A stretch of DNA of 5,367 nt from Prolixibacteraceae bacterium (lineage in GTDB: Bacteria; Bacteroidota; Bacteroidia; Bacteroidales; Prolixibacteraceae): contig JAFGDX010000556.1 of assembly GCA_016931875.1 (NCBI GenBank), positions 1 through 5,367 of the forward strand. Direction: 5' to 3'. How positions within the stretch are numbered: the first letter of the stretch is position 1; each line of letters starts with the position of its first letter. The notes beneath the pieces were generated by a model. It had not been told where the DNA came from. It did no database searches and was given only the letters and a program-made list of their open reading frames with translations. Of this stretch, positions 1 to 5,367 are shown piece after piece. A program made the translations under genes and the position numbers.

Positions 1-31
1 GCATTTTCGACGGCGAAGCAAGCTCAATAAT

Positions 32-92
32 ATTACACCCTGATTAATGTTGATTTAAGCATTGATTACATTTCTTTAACCAAATTGTAATA
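32..92 (+). promoter_or_regulatory. Candidate Pho-box array, left edge (six 11-bp-phased hexamers)
   Basis: Six hexamers begin exactly 11 bp apart: ATTACA (32), ATTAAT (43), TTTAAG (54), ATTACA (65), TTAACC (76) and GTAATA (87). The two perfect ATTACA copies are 33 bp apart and match the ATTACA at 2905 in front of the porin. PhoB/PhoP-type regulators bind direct repeats with an 11-bp period (the Bacillus PhoP consensus is close to TT[A/T]A[C/T]A), so this could be a second binding site for the regulator in this window. Because TTAA is self-complementary, orientation is uncertain. The plus direction is slightly favoured by the hexamer match and by a poor -7-like element at 105-112. AT-rich DNA can give such phasing by chance, and the fourth to sixth units are degenerate. 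Confidence 0.35.
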
Positions 93-110
93 ATCTTCGG
101 AAAGAAGATT
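92..110. repeat. Short inverted repeat with 7-bp arms
   Basis: AATCTTC (92-98) and GAAGATT (104-110) are perfect complements separated by GGAAA. No T-run follows on either strand, so it is a poor terminator. It directly follows the phased hexamers and overlaps the possible -7 element AAGATTTG (105-112). It could therefore be an operator or simply a transcript hairpin. The sequence gives no firm role. Confidence 0.4.
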
Positions 111-112
111 TG
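105..112 (+). promoter_or_regulatory. Weak candidate -7 element (AAGATTTG)
   Basis: AAGATTTG matches the Bacteroidota -7 consensus TAnnTTTG at five of six informative positions; the first T is replaced. It starts 12 nt after the last hexamer of the 32-92 array, close to the 11-nt gap seen between the proximal array and TATATTTG at the porin gene. No clear TTG -33 element is present. A start site around 117-119 would follow. The evidence is the spacing and the partial match only. Confidence 0.2.
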
Positions 113-189
113 ATGCCATTTCCGGCTGTTAAAGAAAATCCTGAAAAAAAGGGCGGATATTCAGGTGCTAACATTCAGTTAAGAAAGTT

Positions 190-220
190 AAAAAAAAGAA
201 TAGTGCTTTTTGAGTTGCAC
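190..220 (-). terminator. Candidate terminator of the two-component operon
   Basis: Read on the minus strand, a short hairpin (GTGC, 10-nt loop, GCAC) is followed by TATTC and eight T residues (A-run 190-197 on the plus strand). It lies about 50 nt beyond the kinase stop codon, where the operon transcript should end. The stem is only 4 bp, so this is a weak intrinsic terminator if it is one. Confidence 0.3.
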
Positions 221-247
221 GGAAAATTATTTATGGCAGAAAGGGAT

Positions 248-277
248 ACGGAAAAAGAAAAATTCCGTTTATTTTTT
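248..277 (+). terminator. Candidate plus-strand intrinsic terminator
   Basis: ACGGAA (248-253) pairs with TTCCGT (263-268) around a 9-nt A-rich loop, and TTATTTTTT follows to 277. Orientation of the T-run makes it a terminator for transcription coming from the left, protecting the kinase gene from antisense reading. It overlaps the kinase stop codon at 269-271. The stem is 6 bp with three G-C pairs, so strength would be modest. Confidence 0.3.
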
Positions 278-2035
278 GGCCAGCGAAAACAAAAACTCAA
301 TGCCCCCTTTCGGGTTGTTTTTCACTGAAATCTCTCCTTTGTGAAGCTGGATGGCATTTTTTATGATGGACAAACCCAGGCCTGTTCCGCCGGTTTCGCG
401 CGATCGTCCCCGGTCAACCCGGTAAAACCGTTCAAAAATGCGCGGAAGATGGGCTTCCGGAATACCAGGCCCGGTATCGGAATAAAGGAAATAATAATAT
501 TTTTCGTCTTCATGGTAATTGCGTATAACAATTTTAATCCCTCGCCCTCCGTACTTTAGGGAGTTTTCAATAAAATTCTGAAAAACAGAAAACAACAGCG
601 ACTCATTTCCCTGAATAAGCGTTCCTTCCTTTATTTGGTTGTTAAACTCAATGTGGTTTTCTGTTATCCGGCTGGCAAAATTCTCGTAAACCTCGTCCAC
701 AATTTTCCGGACATCATTGGGTTTAAAACTGAACAGTTCGCCGGCATCTTCAATATTGTTAATCAACGATACATCGTTCATCAGGTTGGTTAACCTTTCC
801 GATTGCAGGTGTGCCTTTTCAAGGAAATATTTTCTTTTTTCTTCCTCCACCGGCCAGTTTCCGAGGATGGTTTCCAGGTATCCTTTAATGGATGCAAGCG
901 GGGTTTTTAGCTCGTGTGCAATGTTCGATGTTAATTGTTGTTTTAACAAACGCCGTTTTTCCAGCCGGGTAATATCGGTAATCATCACCTCAAAACTTTT
1001 ATCCTGGAAAACAATGCTTTGTATTCTGAAATACCGTTCATTTCGTGAAACCGTAAATTCCATGTGAGGCAACGACTCCATTTCAAAGGCCTTTTCGCTT
1101 TTCAGGTGTTTTTTCAGGAATTTATTGAGCGGTTTAAATTCCTGAATACCAAAAATCTCGTTGGGAAGCCTGACCGATTTTTTTGAAATAGTGTTGGAAT
1201 ACTGAATAAAGTGGCTGTTTGAAAGCGTATTTTCCTTGTCGCGGGTAAAAAAAGCAATGCCTTCGTTGAGAGCGTTTAAGTGGTTAAACAGTTTTTCGCG
1301 TTCGTTTGAAAGTTCATCTTTTGCTTTTTTAAGTTTATTGTAAATGCCAATAATTTGCCGGCTGATGATGCCAAGTTCATTGTCGGGAAACCGCACATCC
1401 TGCGTAAACAGTTCGTTTTTGCCCGCTTTAATTGAAAACCCTTCCAGTTTTTTTATGGCTTCGGCCAGCTTGCCGGTTACCAGGTACAATATCAGCCCGA
1501 TGATGGCAAAAACAGCTACAATAAAAACAATAAAAACACGTTCTGCTTTCAAAAAATTTTTCACCTCCACATTATAAACCACCGCCGTTCGGATAAAATA
1601 ATCGGGATAGCCTTTGGCATAGTAATAATATTCCTGCAAAGTGGTTGCCGATTTCCGGATATTGGCGCCTTTACCGGTTTGCAGGGCTTTTTGAATTTCA
1701 GGACGATAAAGATGGTTCTCCATCTCGTTGTACTCGGCTACCGAACTGTCGTACAGCACAGATCCTTTCCGGCTGACTACGGTAATGCGGGTTTTAAAAT
1801 GCGGGATGATGCTTTTTATTTCATCGATCCGGTCGATTTTATTCTCTTCAATCAGCCGGTTTTGTTCAATAAAATGCCGCGTAATTTCGGTAATATTATC
1901 AAGCGTGTTTTCGAGCTGGGCAATGCGGTAATTCTTTTCCCTTTGGTATTGAAAAGTAAGAATTGCAATTGAAAAAAATACAAATACAATGATAAAATAG
2001 AGGAATATTTCGCCGCGAAAAGATTTTTTAATCAC
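269..2035 (-). CDS. phoR: PhoR-type membrane sensor histidine kinase
   Basis: This 588-residue protein should sense a signal at the inner membrane, autophosphorylate on histidine and pass the phosphate to the response regulator encoded just upstream. Visible in order are a first membrane helix (about 10-30), an extracytoplasmic domain (about 31-165), a second helix (about 167-188), a HAMP-like linker ending in DNELG (about 189-243), a PAS-like segment (about 245-358), a HisKA domain with H374 in AHELKTP, and a HATPase_c domain. The last contains an N-box (N487, N491), DTGPGIP (520-526), FERFYRVD (534-541) and GGTGLGL (549-555). All catalytic motifs are intact. The start is GTG; an in-frame TAG lies 9 nt upstream and the next Met is residue 105, after the first helix, so GTG is needed to keep that helix. 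The gene starts 16 nt after the regulator stop. The family assignment is firm; the name phoR is inferred from Pho-box-like sites and the porin neighbour. Confidence 0.93.
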   Translation of the reverse strand: MIKKSFRGEIFLYFIIVFVFFSIAILTFQYQREKNYRIAQLENTLDNITEITRHFIEQNRLIEENKIDRIDEIKSIIPHFKTRITVVSRKGSVLYDSSVAEYNEMENHLYRPEIQKALQTGKGANIRKSATTLQEYYYYAKGYPDYFIRTAVVYNVEVKNFLKAERVFIVFIVAVFAIIGLILYLVTGKLAEAIKKLEGFSIKAGKNELFTQDVRFPDNELGIISRQIIGIYNKLKKAKDELSNEREKLFNHLNALNEGIAFFTRDKENTLSNSHFIQYSNTISKKSVRLPNEIFGIQEFKPLNKFLKKHLKSEKAFEMESLPHMEFTVSRNERYFRIQSIVFQDKSFEVMITDITRLEKRRLLKQQLTSNIAHELKTPLASIKGYLETILGNWPVEEEKRKYFLEKAHLQSERLTNLMNDVSLINNIEDAGELFSFKPNDVRKIVDEVYENFASRITENHIEFNNQIKEGTLIQGNESLLFSVFQNFIENSLKYGGRGIKIVIRNYHEDEKYYYFLYSDTGPGIPEAHLPRIFERFYRVDRGRSRETGGTGLGLSIIKNAIQLHKGEISVKNNPKGGIEFLFSLAKK

Positions 2036-2051
2036 ACCCGTATACTATTGG

Positions 2052-2738
2052 TTAAACCGAACTTTGGAAACAATACCCGTACCCCGACTTGCCTTTGATT
2101 TGGGCGCCATAGCCGCCAATTTTTTTGCGCAGCCGTGCAATATTTACATCTACATTACGCTCGGTAACAATTACATCATCTTCCCAAATGCGTTTCAGGA
2201 TTTCCTCCCGGCCAATGTACTGGTCTTTGTTTTTGAGCAGTAAAATCAGAATTTCAAACTCTTTCCGGGTGAGGTTTACATTTTTCCCGCCAATGGTAAT
2301 GGTCTTTTTTTTCAGGTCGATTTTTAATTCGTCGTAATAAATCTGGTTGTTGGCGTTTTGCGTGGGTGTGCCCCGTTTTAATATGGCTTTAATCCGCGCC
2401 ACCACTTCTTTAATTGAAAATGGTTTTGCAATATAATCATCGCCCCCTACATTAAATCCGGTTAACACATCGTTTTCTTCGCCCTTGGCGGTTAAAAAAA
2501 TAATGGGTGTTTCCAGCTTTTTTTCTTTCCGGATGATGTTGGCCGTTTTAAACCCCGAAATTCCCCCCATCATCACATCAAGAAGAATCAGATCAAATTC
2601 TTCCAGATTTTTTTTCAGGGCCTCTTCGCCCGAGTTGGCTATTTCAATGAGAAACCCTTCACTTTCAAGATTAAACTGTAATATCTCACACAAATCTTTT
2701 TCATCGTCAACAATCAGAATTTTTTGTTCGTTTTCCAT
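2052..2738 (-). CDS. phoB: PhoB/OmpR-family DNA-binding response regulator
   Basis: This cytoplasmic two-domain transcription factor of 228 residues is the usual length for the family. The receiver domain (about 5-122) shows the acidic pair D11/D12, phospho-acceptor D54 in LLDVMM, T83 in FLTA and K105 in AKPF. The C-terminal winged-helix domain (about 132-226) has LTRKEFEIL, then the recognition helix around RNVDVNIARLRKKIG (194-208) and the hairpin GKSGYGYCF. The ATG at 2736-2738 is chosen because MENEQKILIVDDE is the normal N-terminus of the family. A TTG start at 2786 would add 16 unlikely residues. It is first in an operon with the sensor kinase. Candidate 11-bp-phased sites in its own promoter suggest autoregulation. 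Membership in the OmpR/PhoB family is certain; the phosphate role is inferred from the divergent OprO/OprP-like porin and the repeats. Confidence 0.95.
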   Translation of the reverse strand: MENEQKILIVDDEKDLCEILQFNLESEGFLIEIANSGEEALKKNLEEFDLILLDVMMGGISGFKTANIIRKEKKLETPIIFLTAKGEENDVLTGFNVGGDDYIAKPFSIKEVVARIKAILKRGTPTQNANNQIYYDELKIDLKKKTITIGGKNVNLTRKEFEILILLLKNKDQYIGREEILKRIWEDDVIVTERNVDVNIARLRKKIGGYGAQIKGKSGYGYCFQSSV

Positions 2739-2783
2739 GTTGTTATTTCTACTGTAAACCTTTGGTAAAGGTATATGAAAAAA

Positions 2784-2826
2784 CAAAAGTTTGCTTGCAG
2801 TTAAACATCCGTTAACACAAAATCAA
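2784..2826 (-). promoter_or_regulatory. Candidate autoregulatory Pho box and -7 element of the regulator operon
   Basis: On the minus strand, TTGATT (2826-2821), TTAACG (2815-2810) and TTAACT (2804-2799) start 11 bp apart, followed by a degenerate CAAACT (2793-2788). AACTTTTG (2791-2784) matches TAnnTTTG at five of six informative positions and begins 7 nt after TTAACT. This would give a leader of about 40 nt before the ATG at 2738. A second -7-like option, TACCTTTA, lies at 2773-2766. The layout fits positive autoregulation, as is known for many phoBR/phoPR operons, but each element is imperfect. Confidence 0.35.
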
Positions 2827-2841
2827 AATATCGGGTTCTTC

Positions 2842-2880
2842 TTTACATTCAATTTACTTTCCCGTAATCTTTTGTTAAAA
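2842..2880 (+). promoter_or_regulatory. Distal Pho-box-like array upstream of the porin
   Basis: TTTACA (2842), TTTACT (2853), GTAATC (2864) and TTAAAA (2875) start exactly 11 bp apart. The first two units agree over most of the repeat (TTTACATTC and TTTACTTTC). The period and the TTTAC core fit known PhoB/PhoP sites. The TTAC core at 2854 lies 52 bp from the core at 2906 in the proximal array, close to five helical turns, so both arrays could present bound regulator on the same DNA face. It could serve the porin, the regulator operon, or both. Confidence 0.5.
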
Positions 2881-2904
2881 ATATTGCGATATTAAAAGAA
2901 GTTT

Positions 2905-2932
2905 ATTACAAATCGATTACTAAAATATTAAA
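2905..2932 (+). promoter_or_regulatory. Proximal Pho-box-like array of the porin promoter
   Basis: ATTACA (2905-2910), ATTACT (2916-2921) and ATTAAA (2927-2932) are separated by 5-nt spacers, giving an 11-bp period. The last unit ends 11 nt before TATATTTG (2944). In classical PhoB-activated promoters the box sits about 10 bp upstream of the -10 element and takes the place of the -35 element. This arrangement matches, and no TTG -33 element is seen. Activation of the porin operon by the divergently encoded regulator is the natural inference. Confidence 0.55.
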
Positions 2933-2943
2933 ACTGAAAGCTC

Positions 2944-2951
2944 TATATTTG
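2944..2951 (+). promoter_or_regulatory. -7 promoter element of the porin-lipoprotein operon
   Basis: TATATTTG is a perfect match to the Bacteroidota sigma-ABfr -7 consensus TAnnTTTG. It lies 25 nt before the porin ATG, so a leader of about 18-20 nt is expected. The short leader has no real Shine-Dalgarno sequence, which is normal in this phylum. Confidence 0.65.
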
Positions 2952-2976
2952 TCCCTCAAATAAAAAATTCAACCGG

Positions 2977-3969
2977 ATGAAGACAAAACTGGCTACGGGC
3001 CTGTTGCTTTTATTTTCGATACCTCTTTTTTCACAGGAAGAGTTTACCCCGTCAGGGAAAGCATTTGCCACCATTTATGCCAATTTTCACCAGGGAATTG
3101 CAGGCACTGCCACCAACACGGCTGCCTTTGAACTGGTGCGGGGTTACCTGGGCTATGAATACCAATTCAGCCCCGAATTTTATGCGAAAATCAATGTGGA
3201 TGTGGGCAGCCCGGATGACCTTTCCCCGTATTCAAAACTCAGGCGCTATGCCTATTTTAAAAATGCCTTTTTACGTTACACACAAAACAAATTGCAAATT
3301 GAATTTGGCTTAATCAGTTTGAAACAATTTAAATTACAGGAAGAGATATGGGAGCGCCGCTACCTGATGAAAACCCTGGCCGATGAATACAAACTGGGCT
3401 CATCGGCTGATTTGGGGATGAATTTTCATTATACTTTCAGCGATTATTTCAATGCCGATTTTACCATTATGAACGGCGAAGGCTACAACAGCGTTCAAAT
3501 GGACGATGTTTTTAAATACGGAATCGGAGGAACAGTGGTTTTCCCCAAAAACCTTACATCCAGAGTATTTTACGATTTTTCGTACAACGATATCAACGAA
3601 TCAACTTTGCTCCTGTTTACTTCCTACGATTACCATAAGAAATGGAACCTGGCCGGTGAAATTCTCTGGAGAAAAAATTACAGCTGGCAAAAAGACCATA
3701 ACATTTTTGGCCTTTCGGTATATGGGAAATACAACCTGACCAGCCAGTACCAGCTTTTTGCCCGTTATGACAAAATTACTTCCAACATTCCGGAGGGAAA
3801 AATTAACCCCTGGAACCTGGCCGATGACGGAACAGCGCTGGTGGCAGGCATACAGTTCAAACCCATTAAAAATATAAAAATGGCGCTGAATTACCACGAC
3901 TGGTACCCGTGGGCCGCCAATATGGAAGGCAGAGCTTTTATTTTTCTAGACCTTGAAGTAAAAATGTAA
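2977..3969 (+). CDS. Outer-membrane porin, phosphate-selective porin O/P (OprO/OprP)-like
   Basis: This 330-residue protein is predicted to form a beta-barrel channel in the outer membrane. A signal peptide spans about 1-19 (basic MKTK, hydrophobic LLLLFSIPLF, cleavage near SQ/E). The mature part alternates polar and aromatic residues in strand-sized blocks throughout, and the C-terminal half has porin O/P-like stretches such as LFARYDKITSN (260-270) followed by GIQFKPIKNIKMALNY (291-306). Basic residues occur in clusters (SKLRR 86-90; WERRYLMK 125-132), as expected of an anion-attracting pore, though selectivity cannot be read from sequence. It is shorter than the roughly 400-residue Pseudomonas OprP. 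It ends in Met rather than the aromatic residue usual for outer-membrane barrels, although FIFLDLEVKM still looks like a final strand. It is first in an operon behind Pho-box-like sites. Porin is well supported; phosphate specificity is inferred from family and context. Confidence 0.8.
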   Translation: MKTKLATGLLLLFSIPLFSQEEFTPSGKAFATIYANFHQGIAGTATNTAAFELVRGYLGYEYQFSPEFYAKINVDVGSPDDLSPYSKLRRYAYFKNAFLRYTQNKLQIEFGLISLKQFKLQEEIWERRYLMKTLADEYKLGSSADLGMNFHYTFSDYFNADFTIMNGEGYNSVQMDDVFKYGIGGTVVFPKNLTSRVFYDFSYNDINESTLLLFTSYDYHKKWNLAGEILWRKNYSWQKDHNIFGLSVYGKYNLTSQYQLFARYDKITSNIPEGKINPWNLADDGTALVAGIQFKPIKNIKMALNYHDWYPWAANMEGRAFIFLDLEVKM

Positions 3970-3979
3970 AACCCGGAAA

Positions 3980-5293
3980 ATGAAGTATAAAATCGTATCC
4001 ATATTCTTTCTTGTTCTTGTTTTTGCCGGATGCCGGAAAAGCGATTACCTGGCGGAAGGCGGAAGGGTGACACTGACCGACAATGGCAGTGGAACCGGAA
4101 CAGTAACCTGGACCAAAGAAAACGAATATATTCTGGAAGGTCTTGTTTTTGTGAACGACGGACAGGTATTAACCATCGAAGCCGGAACAGTTGTGCGGTT
4201 TATGCCGGGGCAGGGCGAAAATGCAAGCGCATTGATTGTTTCGCGGGGCGGCAAAATTATGGCCAACGGAACGGCTGAAGAACCGATAATCTTTACTTCG
4301 GAAAACGACGACTTACAGGGCTCGGTAGAAAAAAACGAAACCGGTTTATGGGGCGGGTTAATCATTCTGGGAAATGCACCCATTAATGTGGAAGGAGGGG
4401 AAGCTTCCATAGAAGGAATTCCGTTGGCCGAGCCACGGGCTATCTACGGCGGTATATATGAAAATGACAATTCGGGCGTATTAAAATATGTCTCCATCCG
4501 GCACGGAGGTACCAACATTGGCGATGGAAACGAAATCAACGGATTAACGCTCGGAGGCGTAGGCAGCGAAACAGAAGTTGACTATGTGGAAGTAATTGCC
4601 AATGAAGATGACGGTATTGAAATTTTTGGAGGCACCGTAAACCTGAAACACATCGCCATTTCAGGCTGCGGCGACGATGCCTTTGATTACGATTTGGGAT
4701 GGTCGGGCAAGGGCCAGTTCTGGCTTGCCCTGCAATCGGATTACAAAGGCAATAACCTTATTGAAGCCGGCGGCGGCACTTCGCCGGTGAACGGGCTGCC
4801 CTACTCGCTGCCCACTCTTTTGAATGTGACCCTCATCGGGAACGGAAACACCAGCGAAGGCGCCTGTGCCGATTTCAGAAACAACGCAGGCGGAGTTATC
4901 GCCAATTCTGTTTTTATGAACAAAAACCAGGGAATTTTGCTGGAGGTAACCGATGCCCAAAACGACAGTTACTCGCAGTGGAAACAGGGAAACCTTGCCG
5001 TACAGAACAACCTGTTTTTTGAGGTTGCCTCTTCCACCCCCTCATCGGTATATCAACTCACCGGGGTATATTCTGCCACACAGCAACATGAATGGGAAAG
5101 CTATTTCACCAACGGCGCCAACGAAATGGCCGACCCCAATATAGACTGGCCCAACGGAAACTTCCTTCCGCAAGAGAAAATCCAGGGAGAGATGCTGGAA
5201 ACACCGGATTCGTGGTTCCAGATAGTTAATTTTAAAGGTGCATTTGGCGAAAGCAACTGGATTGAGGGCTGGACTTTGCTTTCGGAACAGTAA
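3980..5293 (+). CDS. Predicted beta-helix lipoprotein of unknown function
   Basis: This 437-residue protein starts with a lipoprotein signal peptide; the lipobox LVFAGC places the lipidated Cys at 18. The mature N-terminus RKSDYLAEGG is not a typical acidic Bacteroidota surface-export signal, so cell-surface display is uncertain. The body looks like a right-handed parallel beta-helix. Short strands with Gly turns recur: GLVFVNDGQVLTIEAGTVV (54-72), SALIVSRGGKIMANGTAEEP (83-102), LWGGLIILGNAPI (123-135), LKYVSIRHGG (168-177) and VDYVEVIANEDDGIEIFGGT (200-219). An acidic stretch around GCGDDAFDYDLGW (229-241) might bind metal. Apart from Cys18, only C230 and C296 are present and might form a disulfide. 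Related proteins are common in environmental Bacteroidota, sometimes mislabelled as multidrug transporters; no membrane spans support that. It starts 10 nt after the porin stop, so it is very likely cotranscribed. No enzymatic function can be assigned. Confidence 0.85.
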   Translation: MKYKIVSIFFLVLVFAGCRKSDYLAEGGRVTLTDNGSGTGTVTWTKENEYILEGLVFVNDGQVLTIEAGTVVRFMPGQGENASALIVSRGGKIMANGTAEEPIIFTSENDDLQGSVEKNETGLWGGLIILGNAPINVEGGEASIEGIPLAEPRAIYGGIYENDNSGVLKYVSIRHGGTNIGDGNEINGLTLGGVGSETEVDYVEVIANEDDGIEIFGGTVNLKHIAISGCGDDAFDYDLGWSGKGQFWLALQSDYKGNNLIEAGGGTSPVNGLPYSLPTLLNVTLIGNGNTSEGACADFRNNAGGVIANSVFMNKNQGILLEVTDAQNDSYSQWKQGNLAVQNNLFFEVASSTPSSVYQLTGVYSATQQHEWESYFTNGANEMADPNIDWPNGNFLPQEKIQGEMLETPDSWFQIVNFKGAFGESNWIEGWTLLSEQ

Positions 5294-5367
5294 AACAAAT
5301 CTGCAATTTCGCACACTCGCATCAAAGCAGGTTCCCCTGTGAAAATTCTGCCTTATTCGCCTGGTGA
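5294..5367. other. Right-edge spacer, no recognisable feature
   Basis: Beyond the lipoprotein stop there is no clear terminator. The only structure is a 4-bp hairpin (CAGG 5328-5331, CCTG 5336-5339) without a T-run. A GTG at 5339 opens nine codons before the window ends, too few to call a gene. Confidence 0.5.

Larger units (their letters stand above)
118..277 (+). ncRNA. Hypothetical small RNA between the left array and a T-rich hairpin
   Basis: This interval is bounded by a possible promoter (array 32-92 and AAGATTTG 105-112) and a plus-strand hairpin with a T-rich tail (248-277). Inside it are nested inverted repeats: TGTTA (127-131) with TAACA (169-173), and CCTGAA (140-145) with TTCAGG (160-165). 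A short GTGC/GCAC hairpin lies at 203-220. A transcript here would be about 160 nt and would overlap the last bases of the kinase gene on the opposite strand. The alternative is plain non-coding spacer. The 72-codon reading frame across the region is not convincing because it begins with TTG, runs antisense into the kinase gene and resembles no known family. The call rests on architecture alone. Confidence 0.15.

Noticed and set aside
3..47. Possible C-terminal tail of an upstream plus-strand gene (14 codons ending in TAA at 45-47; another frame ends at 28-30)
   Set aside because: Too short to tell from chance; all three plus frames stop within the first 50 bases.
82..89. CAAATTGTA as a minus-strand -7 element driving a leftward gene
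   Set aside because: The gap between the two halves is three bases instead of two, and no convincing minus-strand start follows within the window.
110..328. Open frame of 72 codons on the plus strand at the left edge
   Set aside because: It begins with TTG, overlaps the kinase gene antisense by 60 nt, has no recognisable family and is Lys/Arg-rich as expected from an A-rich spacer. The internal ATG at 114 would precede the suggested transcription start.
717..1067. Plus-strand open frame of 116 codons inside the kinase gene
   Set aside because: The opposite strand encodes intact HisKA motifs of the kinase; this frame is Ser/Phe-rich, as expected of an antisense shadow.
2739..2786. Upstream TTG start extending the response regulator by 16 residues
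   Set aside because: The ATG at 2738 gives the normal family N-terminus, and the extension has no domain value and would run into the likely promoter.
4045..4410. Antisense open frame of 121 codons inside the lipoprotein gene
   Set aside because: A shadow of the true reading frame, with no plausible start context or known domain.
5328..5339. Hairpin CAGG/CCTG after the lipoprotein as its terminator
   Set aside because: Only a 4-bp stem and no T-run on either side.
1..5367. Mobile element, CRISPR array, tRNA or rRNA
   Set aside because: No transposase, long terminal inverted repeats, spaced identical repeats or RNA gene signatures were seen.

Overview
The window looks like chromosomal DNA from a Bacteroidota member. 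The signs are AT-rich intergenic DNA, weak or absent Shine-Dalgarno sequences, a perfect match to the Bacteroidota -7 promoter element TAnnTTTG in front of the porin gene, and the gene families present. Marinilabiliales/Prolixibacteraceae-type bacteria are a guess only. Four complete protein genes are visible, and both edges cut into intergenic DNA.

Layout. Positions 1-268 hold no convincing protein gene. They carry a run of 11-bp-phased ATTACA-like hexamers (32-92), an inverted repeat, a poor -7 element and two candidate terminators. On the minus strand lies a two-gene two-component operon: a PhoB/OmpR-class response regulator (2052-2738) followed after 16 nt by a PhoR-type membrane sensor histidine kinase (269-2035, GTG start). 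A 238-bp divergent control region (2739-2976) separates it from a plus-strand operon. That operon encodes an OprO/OprP-type outer-membrane porin (2977-3969) and, 10 nt later, a beta-helix-like lipoprotein (3980-5293). The last 74 bases hold nothing recognisable.

How it may fit together. The divergent region contains several sets of hexamers (TTTACA/TTTACT, ATTACA/ATTACT/ATTAAA, and TTAACG/TTAACT on the minus strand) repeated every 11 bp. This is the classic architecture of PhoB/PhoP binding sites (Pho boxes). The set closest to the porin ends 11 nt before TATATTTG, where a Pho box replaces the upstream promoter element in activated promoters. The simplest reading is a phosphate-starvation regulator that controls itself and a neighbouring outer-membrane uptake module made of a porin and a lipoprotein of unknown function. 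The module's phosphate role is inferred from this context and from the porin family.

The most novel possibilities are the lipoprotein as an uncharacterised partner of a Pho-regulated porin, and a second 11-bp-phased array at the left edge. That array may drive a short RNA converging on the 3' end of the sensor kinase gene.
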